From contig NZ_VFOR01000001.1 in assembly GCF_006716235.1 (NCBI RefSeq), forward strand, positions 1,178,001 to 1,242,000: DNA of 64,000 nt. Reading direction: 5' to 3'. The stretch comes from Propioniferax innocua. GTDB taxonomy: Bacteria; Actinomycetota; Actinomycetes; Propionibacteriales; Propionibacteriaceae. The notes below the pieces were generated by a model, which saw only the letters and a list, made by a program, of their open reading frames with translations, was not told where the DNA came from and did not search any database. The translations under genes and the position numbers were made by a program. Positions 26,736 through 34,006 of this stretch are shown here, in pieces (the stretch's first letter is position 1; each line of letters opens with the position of its first letter).

Positions 26736-27811
26736 GCGTCCTCCAAGGAGCATCCGACGAATACAGGTTCAGGAACGAGGGTGACGCCAAAAGCGCTCCG
26801 AACGCCGGAGCGGATCTCGCGGGCCAGCGCCATGACGTCCCGAGCCGTGGCACCCCCTCGGTTGGTGAGGGCAAGCGTGTGCTTGGTCGACAAGGTGACC
26901 GGGCCGTCCCCATATCCCTTGCCGAATCCTGCGTGATCGATGAGCCAGGCCGCAGATGTCTTGACCAGATCTCCCTGTGGGAATCGGGGCGCACTCTCAG
27001 GCAGCTTGGCTGCCTCATCGGCGGTCAGCACCGGGTTGGTGAAGAAAGATCCCGCGCTCCAGGTGTCGTGGTCGTCCTCGTCCAGAACCATGCCCTTGGA
27101 GGCCCGCAGCTCCAGCACCGCGTCACGTACCGCATGGGCGGACGCCCGCTCACCGACCTCGACCCCGAGTCGACGCGCCAGCTCGGCGTACCGGATCGGG
27201 GCAGAGAGCTCCCCGAGAGGCAGCTGGAAGGTGACCGCGAGCACGATCCAGTCCCCAGCCTCACGCTTGAACACCGAGTTGCGATAGGCGAAACCGCAGT
27301 CGGCGGCAGCCAGCGTCCGCACCTCCCGCGAAGGACGGTGATAGGCACGCACCTGCGCGACGTACTCCCCCACCTCGGCGCCATAGGCCCCGACGTTCTG
27401 GATCGGCGTGGCTCCGACGAGACCAGGAATGCCCGAGAGCGCCTCGAGCCCCGACCACTGCTCTTCGAGTGCATGGGCCACGAAGTCATCCCAGTTCTCT
27501 CCGGCGGCGACGCGCACCATCGCCCCCGAGCACTCGGAGACCTCGGGGACGATCCCCCGCGTGGCCACCCGGATGACCGTGCCGGGGAACTCTCCGTCCC
27601 CCACCACGAGATTGGACCCACCGCCGACCACCAGCATCGGCTCGCCCTCGTCATCAGCGGCGCGCACCTCATCGATGAATTCCTGCGACGAGGTGACCGA
27701 CACAACACGCTTGGCTCCGCCGCCCACGCGCAACGTGGTCATGTCCGCCAGCGTCCGTCCGGCGTCCTCCTCGAGCTGGGCATCCGCCCACGAATCATGC
27801 AACGGGCTCAT
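26732..27811 (-). CDS. murB: UDP-N-acetylenolpyruvoylglucosamine reductase
   Basis: 359-residue FAD enzyme that makes UDP-MurNAc for peptidoglycan. FAD-binding signatures TTLRVGGGAKRVV, LVVGGGSNLVVGD and SGIPGLVGATPIQNVGAYGAEV, the substrate-binding YRNSVFK and the C-terminal Ser/Glu part (WSAGSFFTNPVL, SAAWLIDHAGFGKGYG, LVPEPVFVG) are complete. It overlaps hadB by ATGA upstream and treZ by GTGA downstream. The hadA-hadB-murB order is standard for actinobacteria. Confidence 0.97.
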   Translation of the reverse strand: MSPLHDSWADAQLEEDAGRTLADMTTLRVGGGAKRVVSVTSSQEFIDEVRAADDEGEPMLVVGGGSNLVVGDGEFPGTVIRVATRGIVPEVSECSGAMVRVAAGENWDDFVAHALEEQWSGLEALSGIPGLVGATPIQNVGAYGAEVGEYVAQVRAYHRPSREVRTLAAADCGFAYRNSVFKREAGDWIVLAVTFQLPLGELSAPIRYAELARRLGVEVGERASAHAVRDAVLELRASKGMVLDEDDHDTWSAGSFFTNPVLTADEAAKLPESAPRFPQGDLVKTSAAWLIDHAGFGKGYGDGPVTLSTKHTLALTNRGGATARDVMALAREIRSGVRSAFGVTLVPEPVFVGCSLEDA

Positions 27812-28182
27812 GCCACCACCTCGGCTTTTCCACTTCCGACGACGTCATCGCCGACGCGCGCGGTCAACGAGCAGGTGATGACGCCCATGTCATCGGGGTC
27901 GGACGCCTCGAGCTCCAGATGCAGGGCCGCACCCTCGGCATCATCGGGGACCGGTACCGGACGCTTGAAGCGGAAACGACACGAACGGACCTTCTCCGGA
28001 GCGGCGAAGTCGGTGACCAGCCGCATCGCCAGCCCCATGGTCAGCATGCCGTGACCGATCACCGATTCCTGCCCCAGTTTCCGAGCGAAATGATCGGAGT
28101 AGTGAATCGGATTGAAGTCCCCTGAGGCCCCCGCGTAGCGAACGAGCTTTTCACGCGTGAGCGGAATCGTCAGCGTGGTCAT
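27808..28182 (-). CDS. hadB: MaoC-like (3R)-hydroxyacyl dehydratase subunit HadB
   Basis: 124-residue hot-dog protein with the hydratase-2 motif YAGASGDFNPIHYSDHFARKLG and VIGHGMLTMGLAMRLVTDF. In the family the Asp and His of this motif are catalytic, and HadB supplies them to a HadA-HadB heterodimer acting on 3-hydroxyacyl thioesters. Overlaps hadA and murB by 4 bp each, so one operon. Confidence 0.92.
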   Translation of the reverse strand: MTTLTIPLTREKLVRYAGASGDFNPIHYSDHFARKLGQESVIGHGMLTMGLAMRLVTDFAAPEKVRSCRFRFKRPVPVPDDAEGAALHLELEASDPDDMGVITCSLTARVGDDVVGSGKAEVVA

Positions 28183-28595
28183 GCATCCTCCTCACGGGAG
28201 TGGAACAGATTGGCGGTGGCGGTCGCCACATGCTCACCGTCGACGGTGTCGAGCGTGATCGCGACGGTGATCATGTCAGTGGCACCACGCGAGCGCACCT
28301 TCTCGATGGATGCGACCGGAACCACCACATCACCTGCTCGCAGGGGCCGGGCATGCTCGAACGACTGATCCATGTGAATGGTTCGGGCCAGGGCAAGCTC
28401 CAGCTCTGGATCATCGAGGACCGCTTCGAAGGATGCGAGAGTGATGGCGAATGTGGGTGGAGCAATGGCGTCGGGGCCGCGATAGGCAGGGTTCGGATCA
28501 CCCAAGGCATCCGCGAACTCCTGGATCTTCTGCGCTGTGACCGTGATCGGCTCGGCCAGGTAGCGCCGCCCGACATGCTCGGTGGAAATCGGCAT
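28179..28595 (-). CDS. hadA: MaoC-like dehydratase subunit HadA (N-terminal regulatory partner)
   Basis: 138-residue hot-dog protein: VGRRYLAEPITVTAQKIQEFADALGDPNPAYRG, APPTFAITLA and LHMDQSFEHARPLRAGDVV-like segments. It lacks the full catalytic Asp-His motif and is expected to bind the acyl chain beside HadB. ATG 28595 is favoured because TATGTT lies 7 nt upstream (leaderless). First gene of the hadA-hadB-murB-treZ operon. Confidence 0.9.
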   Translation of the reverse strand: MPISTEHVGRRYLAEPITVTAQKIQEFADALGDPNPAYRGPDAIAPPTFAITLASFEAVLDDPELELALARTIHMDQSFEHARPLRAGDVVVPVASIEKVRSRGATDMITVAITLDTVDGEHVATATANLFHSREEDA

Positions 28596-28602
28596 GGCCA
28601 CC

Positions 28603-28608
28603 AACATA
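28603..28608 (-). promoter_or_regulatory. Leaderless -10 box for hadA
   Basis: TATGTT on the minus strand, 7 nt before ATG 28595. Confidence 0.5.
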
Positions 28609-28702
28609 GCTGCCGCACACGGTTCTCCCCCACAGCGAGCCAGCGTCGACACAGCATCTCCCGGCCACTACCGTGGACCAGCAGCCAACCAAGGGAGTCC
28701 CC

Positions 28703-28972
28703 ATGCGTTACGTCAGCCTCGGCGGCCCGATCTTCCTCGGCGTCGTGGGCGCCATCCTGGCGTTCGCCGTCAGCGACCAGATGCTCGGACCGGTCGACCT
28801 CAGCGTGGTCGGTGTCATCCTGCTCGTCGCAGCGGCCATCTGGCTCATCTTGAGTGTCACGGTGAACCGCCCCCAGCGCCGCGTCCGCACCGTCCGACGC
28901 GATGCCCCCGGCGGGCAGGCCGGGTACGGGAACGGCGGGTACAACGACAACCCTCCGACGCGTCAGTTCTGA
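28703..28972 (+). CDS. DUF6458 small membrane protein
   Basis: 89-residue protein with two membrane helices (GGPIFLGVVGAILAFAVSD and VVGVILLVAAAIWLILSVTV) and a basic, Gly/Asn-rich cytosolic tail. This matches the short actinobacterial DUF6458 membrane proteins of unknown function. ATG 28703 follows AAGGGAG. Divergent from hadA; TACCGT upstream could be its -10. Confidence 0.8.
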   Translation: MRYVSLGGPIFLGVVGAILAFAVSDQMLGPVDLSVVGVILLVAAAIWLILSVTVNRPQRRVRTVRRDAPGGQAGYGNGGYNDNPPTRQF

Positions 28973-28978
28973 ACGCCC

Positions 28979-29071
28979 CCAACGCGCACCAAGCACGACC
29001 ACCAAAGCGTGCCCAAGCACGACCCACCAACGCGTGCCCAAGCACGACCCACCAACGCGCGCCCAAGCACG
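28979..29071. repeat. Four tandem repeats of about 25 bp
   Basis: Imperfect units built on CCAACGCGTGCCCAAGCACG with CACCA spacing, between the DUF6458 stop codon and the terminator. Central two units are nearly identical. No function apparent. Confidence 0.85.
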
Positions 29072-29108
29072 ACGAAGGCCGCTCACCATCCAGGTGAGCG
29101 GCCTTCGT
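29072..29108. terminator. Strong bidirectional terminator between DUF6458 gene and rpmG
   Basis: Perfect 16-bp stem (29072-29087 with 29093-29108), loop ATCCA, between two convergent genes; 31 bp past the rpmG stop codon. Confidence 0.85.
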
Positions 29109-29138
29109 GTTGATCATGTGGACGCGATGGACAACCGT

Positions 29139-29306
29139 TCAGCGGGTCTCGCGATGCGCGGTGTGCGAGTGGCACTTGGGGCAGAACTTCTTCATCTCCA
29201 AGCGGTCAGGGTTGTTCCGCTTGTTCTTCTTGGTGATGTAGTTGCGGTCCTTGCACTCGGTGCAGGCCAGAGTGATCTTCGGCCGCACATCAGAAGACTT
29301 GGCCAT
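29139..29306 (-). CDS. rpmG: 50S ribosomal protein L33 (zinc-binding form)
   Basis: 55-residue ribosomal protein: [41 protein letters not shown], ending HTAHRETR. Both CxxC pairs are present, so this is the Zn2+-binding C+ paralogue. Located between the hadA-murB operon and a tRNA pair, as in other actinobacteria. Too short for most ORF cut-offs. Confidence 0.97.
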   Translation of the reverse strand: MAKSSDVRPKITLACTECKDRNYITKKNKRNNPDRLEMKKFCPKCHSHTAHRETR

Positions 29307-29354
29307 GTCGGTGTCCTTCGATCGTGTGGTTCATGCGTGTGGGAGAAAGGGTTG

Positions 29355-29428
29355 TAGCGAGAGCGGGACTCGAACCCGCGACCTCACGATTATGAGTCGT
29401 GCGCTCTCACCAACTGAGCTACCTCGCC
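29355..29428 (-). tRNA. tRNA-Met, elongator (anticodon CAT)
   Basis: 74-nt cloverleaf. Acceptor GGCGAGG pairs with TCTCGCT (two G-U pairs), D arm AGCTCAGTTGGTGAGAGC, anticodon loop CTCATAA, T arm GCGGGTTCGAGTCCCGC, discriminator A. D-stem and first base pair fit the elongator rather than the initiator. CCA not encoded. Confidence 0.95.
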
Positions 29429-29446
29429 ATGAGCCTCCGGGCTCCG

Positions 29447-29519
29447 AGCCCCCAAGCAGAATCGAACTGCTGACCTTCTCCTTACCATGGAGACGCTCTG
29501 CCTACTGAGCTATAGGGGC
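29447..29519 (-). tRNA. tRNA-Thr (anticodon GGT)
   Basis: 73-nt cloverleaf. Acceptor GCCCCTA/TGGGGGC, anticodon stem TCTCC/GGAGA with loop ATGGTAA, T arm CAGCAGTTCGATTCTGCTTG, discriminator T. Lies 18 bp from tRNA-Met in the same orientation; probably co-transcribed with it and rpmG. Confidence 0.95.
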
Positions 29520-29699
29520 CTGCCACGTGCGAACGCGACGAACGGAAACATTACACGCTCCAAGCGACGCATCACAAATCCTCGACCCGCGACAGTCGAC
29601 AGAACTCTCCTTTCAGGGAATTCGCGCTGCCGCAGGTGATTTGGTAATGTTTCACGTCGCGTCCGGATGAGTGCAACGTCACGCAACCGGTACAACCCC

Positions 29700-29784
29700 G
29701 GCAGGTTGCCCGAGCGGCCAAAGGGAGCGGTCTGTAAAACCGTCGACATCGTCTTCGTTGGTTCGAATCCAACACCTGCCACCA
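29700..29784 (+). tRNA. tRNA-Tyr (anticodon GTA)
   Basis: Class II tRNA: 82 nt plus an encoded CCA. Acceptor GGCAGGT/ACCTGCC, anticodon loop CTGTAAA, long variable arm, T arm TTGGTTCGAATCCAA. Unlike the other tRNAs of this window its CCA end is encoded. Transcribed away from tRNA-Thr and tRNA-Met and closed by its own terminator. Confidence 0.96.
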
Positions 29785-29786
29785 CT

Positions 29787-29812
29787 GGCCCGGGTCCATC
29801 CCGGGCCTTTTT
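29787..29812 (+). terminator. Rho-independent terminator after tRNA-Tyr
   Basis: 8-bp stem GGCCCGGG/CCCGGGCC with loop TCCAT followed directly by TTTTT. Confidence 0.95.
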
Positions 29813-29954
29813 GGTCTCTGGAAGCACCAAGGCCCCCCTTGGGGCATCGCCCGAGGGGATCTTCGCTCTGCCCGCTGGCCCACCCCACTGGCAGACCCGC
29901 TCGCCTCTTGGTTGACTGGCCCGTACGTCATTCACCTGCAGGGAAGGAGCCACG

Positions 29955-30446
29955 ATGGCTTCGGAGAGTTCGTTCGACGTGGTGAGCAAGGTCGACCATC
30001 AGGAGGTCGACAACGCGCTCAACCAGGCCGCGAAGGAGATTCGCAATCGTTTCGACTTCAAGGGCACCGATTCGGAGATCCGTTGGTCCGGTGAAGCGAT
30101 CGAGATGGAGTCCACGTCGGAGGAGAAGATCGCGGCGGTCTGGGACGTGTTCCAGTCCAAGCTCGTGCGCCGCGGCGTCTCCTTGAAGGCGGTCAAGGCC
30201 TCCGAGCCCCGAATCTCTGGCAAAACCTGGCACCGCACCGCCACTCTCTCCGAGGGCATCTCCACCGAAGATGCGAAGAAGGTGTCCAAGCTCGTGCGCG
30301 ACGAGGGACCCAAGGGTGTCAAATGCCAGGTGCAGGGCGACGAGTTGCGCGTCAGCTCCAAGAAGCGCGACGACCTGCAGGCCGTCCAGCGTCTGATCCT
30401 CGATCAGGACTACGACTTCGCCGTCCAGTTCACGAATTACCGCTGA
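29955..30446 (+). CDS. yajQ: YajQ family nucleotide-binding protein (DUF520)
   Basis: 163-residue cytosolic protein with two ferredoxin-like repeats. Signatures: [51 protein letters not shown] and [21 protein letters not shown]. Homologues bind nucleotides and in some bacteria c-di-GMP. Ribosome-binding site GGGAAGGAGCC. It overlaps xthA by the TGATG junction, so the two are co-translated. Confidence 0.93.
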   Translation: MASESSFDVVSKVDHQEVDNALNQAAKEIRNRFDFKGTDSEIRWSGEAIEMESTSEEKIAAVWDVFQSKLVRRGVSLKAVKASEPRISGKTWHRTATLSEGISTEDAKKVSKLVRDEGPKGVKCQVQGDELRVSSKKRDDLQAVQRLILDQDYDFAVQFTNYR

Positions 30447-31252
30447 TGCGCATCGCAACGCTGAACGTCAATGGGATCCGCGCCGCGCATCGTCGCGGCT
30501 TCCTAGACTGGGTGGACCGCGCCGAGCCCGATGTGATCGCCCTGCAGGAGGTCCGCTGCCCAACCGACCAGATTCCCTCCGAAGTCCGAGAAGGCTGGGT
30601 CTGGTCGTATCACCAGGGGGACATTCCCGGACGCAACGGAGTGGCGATTCTCACACGCAATGAACCGGCCGATGTGCGGCTCGGGTTTGGAAACCGCGAG
30701 TTCGACCACGAAGGCCGCTGGGTGGAGGTGGATCTTCCCGGGCTGACCGTCGCCTCGCTGTATCTGCCCAAGGGTGGGACGCTGTTCGAAGACGAGGCCT
30801 CGGCCGAGAAGTACCACCGCAAGCGACGCTTCTGCGCCTCTTTGGCGCGGCATCTGACCCGCGCCAGACTCGACGCGACGCGGGCAGGTCGCGAGTTCCT
30901 CGTGATGGGCGATTTCAACGTGGCACACACGGAACTGGATCTGAAGAACCATCGATCCAACCGCAAGTCCGAGGGCTTCTTGCCCGAGGAACGCGAATGG
31001 TTCGGCTCGATCCTCGGCCCACGCACGTTGCATGACGTCGTGCGCCGCCTGCATCCCGAAGAGCCCGGCCCTTACTCGTGGTGGTCATGGCGAGGCCAGG
31101 CGTTCACGAATGACGCAGGCTGGCGCATCGACTACCACCTGGCCACTCCGAACCTGTCGAAGAAAGCGACCTCGGGCGGCACCCACCGAGATGCGTCCTA
31201 CGACACGCGGATCAGTGATCACGCGCCGGTCGTCGTGGACTACGACATCTGA
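30446..31252 (+). CDS. xthA: Exodeoxyribonuclease III (AP endonuclease)
   Basis: 268-residue EEP-family DNA repair nuclease. It has [29 protein letters not shown] (metal-binding Glu), GDFNVAHTELDL (Asp/Asn of the active site), RIDYHLATP and the terminal ISDHAPVVVDYD (catalytic Asp-His). ATG 30446 overlaps the yajQ stop codon. Its last 20 bp are duplicated immediately downstream. Confidence 0.95.
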   Translation: MRIATLNVNGIRAAHRRGFLDWVDRAEPDVIALQEVRCPTDQIPSEVREGWVWSYHQGDIPGRNGVAILTRNEPADVRLGFGNREFDHEGRWVEVDLPGLTVASLYLPKGGTLFEDEASAEKYHRKRRFCASLARHLTRARLDATRAGREFLVMGDFNVAHTELDLKNHRSNRKSEGFLPEEREWFGSILGPRTLHDVVRRLHPEEPGPYSWWSWRGQAFTNDAGWRIDYHLATPNLSKKATSGGTHRDASYDTRISDHAPVVVDYDI

Positions 31253-31278
31253 GGAAAAGTGGACTACGACATCTGAGG
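31235..31278 (+). repeat. 20-bp duplication of the xthA 3' end
   Basis: GTGGACTACGACATCTGAGG occurs at 31235 and again at 31259, so the stop codon and last six codons of xthA are repeated after 4 bp. Confidence 0.97.
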
Positions 31279-31317
31279 CAGGCCATGAGCCATGCTGCCT
31301 CGATCACCGGCCAGGGT

Positions 31318-32319
31318 TCACCCCTGGGGCGCTGAATCGACCAGGTGCTGGACCTCGTCGAGATCCACGCCTGTCCATCCGTCGGGGTTCCACTGTGGAG
31401 ATTCGCCTTTGTCAACAAGACGGCACCGCACACCTTCGAGGAAGTCGTGCTGACGGACCACGGTGCTGGCCAGGTGCAGATCCTGAGCGAAGACCTGTGC
31501 CAGTGTCAGACTCTCCGCCCTGTCCATAGCCGCCCAAGTGACTGCGGCCGCGTACGGACTGCGTTGGACGATCGTGTCGGCGACGGCCTGCGCGTCATCG
31601 CTGCCATGTTGCCGCAACGCACGGACCACTGCCGCAGGATCCTCCGCCTCATAGGCGGAGAGCCACTCGGCTCCGTGCACAACCGGTTCGGCGTCCAGAA
31701 CTCCCGGGAGCCGGTCCGAAGCGAGCATCGGGTCGGTTTCGAGAGCATCGAGCACCGCGCGTGTGTCCTCGACGACCACATCGGCGATCCCGGCGGCCAA
31801 CGCGTCACCGGCGCCGAAGGACATGCCCGAGAGCGCCATGTGCCGCCCCAGATTCCCGGCCCGGCTGAGCGGATGCATCATTCCCACGTCAGGGAAATAT
31901 CCGATCCCGGTTTCGGGCATCGCCATCTTGCTGCGCGGCGTCACAACACGCAGATCAGCATGAGCGGAGATGCCCAAGCCTCCGCCCATGACGATGCCGT
32001 CCATCAGCGCCACGACGCGCTTCGGATACGTGGCGAGAGTTTCATCCATACCGAACTCGAGGGTGAAGAAGTCCAGAGCATGCGGATCTCCACCGATCAC
32101 GCCCTGTCGTACCGCCTTGACGTCCCCTCCGGCGCAGAGCCCACGGTCACTCGTGCTGGTGATGACGATGGCGGCGACGGCGTCGTCATCTCGCCACGCA
32201 TCCAACTGCCGCGTGATGGCACCGCACATCGGCGCGGTGAGCGCGTTGATGGCCCGCGGCCGGTTCAACGAGATGACGCCGAGCTGACCACGGATGTCGA
32301 ACAGGACCTCGTCTTCCAT
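31318..32319 (-). CDS. Enoyl-CoA hydratase/isomerase, 3-hydroxyisobutyryl-CoA hydrolase-like
   Basis: 333-residue crotonase-fold protein. LNRPRAINALTAPM, the oxyanion-hole segment STSDRGLCAGGDVKAV, GIVMGGGLGISAHADLRVV and PETGIGYFPDVGMMHPLSR are followed by the long C-terminal part with FLEGVRCRLVDKGESPQWNP that distinguishes HIBYL-CoA hydrolases (valine breakdown) from plain enoyl-CoA hydratases. Stands alone; no other valine-degradation genes nearby. Substrate remains inferred. Confidence 0.82.
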   Translation of the reverse strand: MEDEVLFDIRGQLGVISLNRPRAINALTAPMCGAITRQLDAWRDDDAVAAIVITSTSDRGLCAGGDVKAVRQGVIGGDPHALDFFTLEFGMDETLATYPKRVVALMDGIVMGGGLGISAHADLRVVTPRSKMAMPETGIGYFPDVGMMHPLSRAGNLGRHMALSGMSFGAGDALAAGIADVVVEDTRAVLDALETDPMLASDRLPGVLDAEPVVHGAEWLSAYEAEDPAAVVRALRQHGSDDAQAVADTIVQRSPYAAAVTWAAMDRAESLTLAQVFAQDLHLASTVVRQHDFLEGVRCRLVDKGESPQWNPDGWTGVDLDEVQHLVDSAPQG

Positions 32320-32359
32320 GCCCTACATCATGGCCCACATCGAGTTCTGGTTCACGACG

Positions 32360-33889
32360 TCACGCGACATCTGCTGTTCCTTCCGCCATCTCCTCGCTCG
32401 CCTCACGCCGGAACTGACGGCGATCCTGACCCCAGAGCACCCAAGCGAACGCCAGGAGACCCGCCCCGGCCAGGGCGAAGGATTCGTTGCGGATCGCGAA
32501 ATTGATACTCGAGTAGGCCAGCAGCAGGATCGACGCCCATGCCGTGACGCGCGTGACGAAGACCGACGGATGCACGAAGGCGAGGAAGACGAGAACCCAG
32601 CTGAAGTACCAGGGATGCAGGGCGGGGCTCCCCAGGGCCAGCGCCAGGAATGCGACCGGCAGGAAATGCATCGGTCGTCGGGGTGTGTACCGGATGTACA
32701 GGGCCACGATCACGAGCGCGCCGATGGCGATGCCGATCATCCGCACGACACGTGTGACGCCCTGTGCCCCTTCGACGTACCCGAGGAGATACATCGCCTG
32801 ACGCAACGCGTCGCCGATCATCGTCGACGGTGCCATGGTGAACACCATCCCGGGCACGTTGAGGGCCTCGATCCATCCCCACCCGAGGCCACACCCGAGG
32901 TCGATGAACACGAACATGATGCTGGCGAGAACCGTCCCGAGGAACACCCGCCACACGCCCTGCCAGAAGCGACGCCACGCACTGGCGGCAGGCGTCAACA
33001 CCGGGAGAGCCAGCAAAGCCACCGGAACGATCGCAAGGATCGCCGGGATCTTCACCGCAGCACCGGCGGCCACGAGCGCACACCCGGCCAGGAACCTGCC
33101 ACGGGAGGCGACGAAGAGCGCCAGCGCGACGAACCCGATCATGATGGCGTCATTGTGGGCGCCACCGATCAGGTGCGTGATGGTCAGCGGGTTGACGATG
33201 CCGAACCAGAGGGCCAGACGAGGATCGACGCGGAGACGCCGCGCCAGGGAGGGCACGGTGACGGCCACCGCCACCACGCCGGTGATCGCCAACAGGCGCA
33301 TCCCCACCGATGCCGACCAGTACGGCGAGTGACCGAAGAGATTGACCACGAGGTGATTCAGCTGCAGCGCCAGGGGGCCGTAGGGAGCTCGGGTGAAGCG
33401 CCAGGTCTCCACCACCTGATCGGCCCAGCGTCCAGGCATCATCGCCACCGGCATCTCGTAGGGGTTGATGCCCTGATGGATCATCTCGCCCTCGGCGGCA
33501 TACGCGTAGGCGTCGTGGCTGAAGACCGGCGGGGCGAGCAGCATCGGGAACGACCACAACACCAGAACTGCCCGGAAGCCGATCATCGGTGCGCCCCGGC
33601 GTGGACGCAGCTGCATCCATGCCTGCATGATCAGGGCGACCCCGGCCAAGGCAGCGAGAGTTCCGAGGACCTTGGCCAACCAGAACTGCTGCACCCCGCC
33701 CAGGATCTCCCACCACGGGGAGTTCTCCGGGAGGAAGGCCGGGGTGATCGATCCCACCGCGATGAGCGCCGAACCGACCATTCCTCGACGCACAGCAGGT
33801 TGCGCGAATGCGTTCACGAGAGCGGCCGTGATGTCGGCTCGAGTGCGCTGAAGGCGCGTGCCCCACGTCTGCTCGAGCTCCTCGCCCAC
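32360..33889 (-). CDS. MptB-like polyprenol-phosphomannose-dependent mannosyltransferase (GT-C)
   Basis: 509-residue polytopic membrane protein with about 12 helices. The GT-C signature PPVFSHDAYAYAAEGEMIHQGINPYE with the Asp-Ala after the first helix, RAPYGPLALQLNH and GGAHNDAIMIGFVALAL are typical of MptA/MptB alpha-1,6-mannosyltransferases that use polyprenyl-phosphate mannose for lipoglycan backbones. GTG 33889 (VGEELEQTW) is chosen because GGAGGACG lies 7 nt upstream; the frame is open much further but overlaps the divergent amylosucrase gene. Substrate in this organism is inferred. Confidence 0.83.
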   Translation of the reverse strand: MGEELEQTWGTRLQRTRADITAALVNAFAQPAVRRGMVGSALIAVGSITPAFLPENSPWWEILGGVQQFWLAKVLGTLAALAGVALIMQAWMQLRPRRGAPMIGFRAVLVLWSFPMLLAPPVFSHDAYAYAAEGEMIHQGINPYEMPVAMMPGRWADQVVETWRFTRAPYGPLALQLNHLVVNLFGHSPYWSASVGMRLLAITGVVAVAVTVPSLARRLRVDPRLALWFGIVNPLTITHLIGGAHNDAIMIGFVALALFVASRGRFLAGCALVAAGAAVKIPAILAIVPVALLALPVLTPAASAWRRFWQGVWRVFLGTVLASIMFVFIDLGCGLGWGWIEALNVPGMVFTMAPSTMIGDALRQAMYLLGYVEGAQGVTRVVRMIGIAIGALVIVALYIRYTPRRPMHFLPVAFLALALGSPALHPWYFSWVLVFLAFVHPSVFVTRVTAWASILLLAYSSINFAIRNESFALAGAGLLAFAWVLWGQDRRQFRREASEEMAEGTADVA

Positions 33890-34006
33890 GCGACGTCCTC
33901 CGATCACCGTTCTGGGCCCGACATCCCGAAACCCCGCTCCTTGCAGCCGAGCACCACACCCCCGATGCTCGATCCGCCGCAACAGGCTACCCGGCACAAT
34001 GAGCCC

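Noticed and set aside
29510-29989. A 159-codon minus-strand frame across tRNA-Tyr and its terminator
   Set aside because: It is antisense to a tRNA and a terminator and has no domain.
32294-34006. A long N-terminal extension of the amylosucrase frame
   Set aside because: It runs antisense through the whole mannosyltransferase gene; amylosucrase length is complete from ATG 34007.
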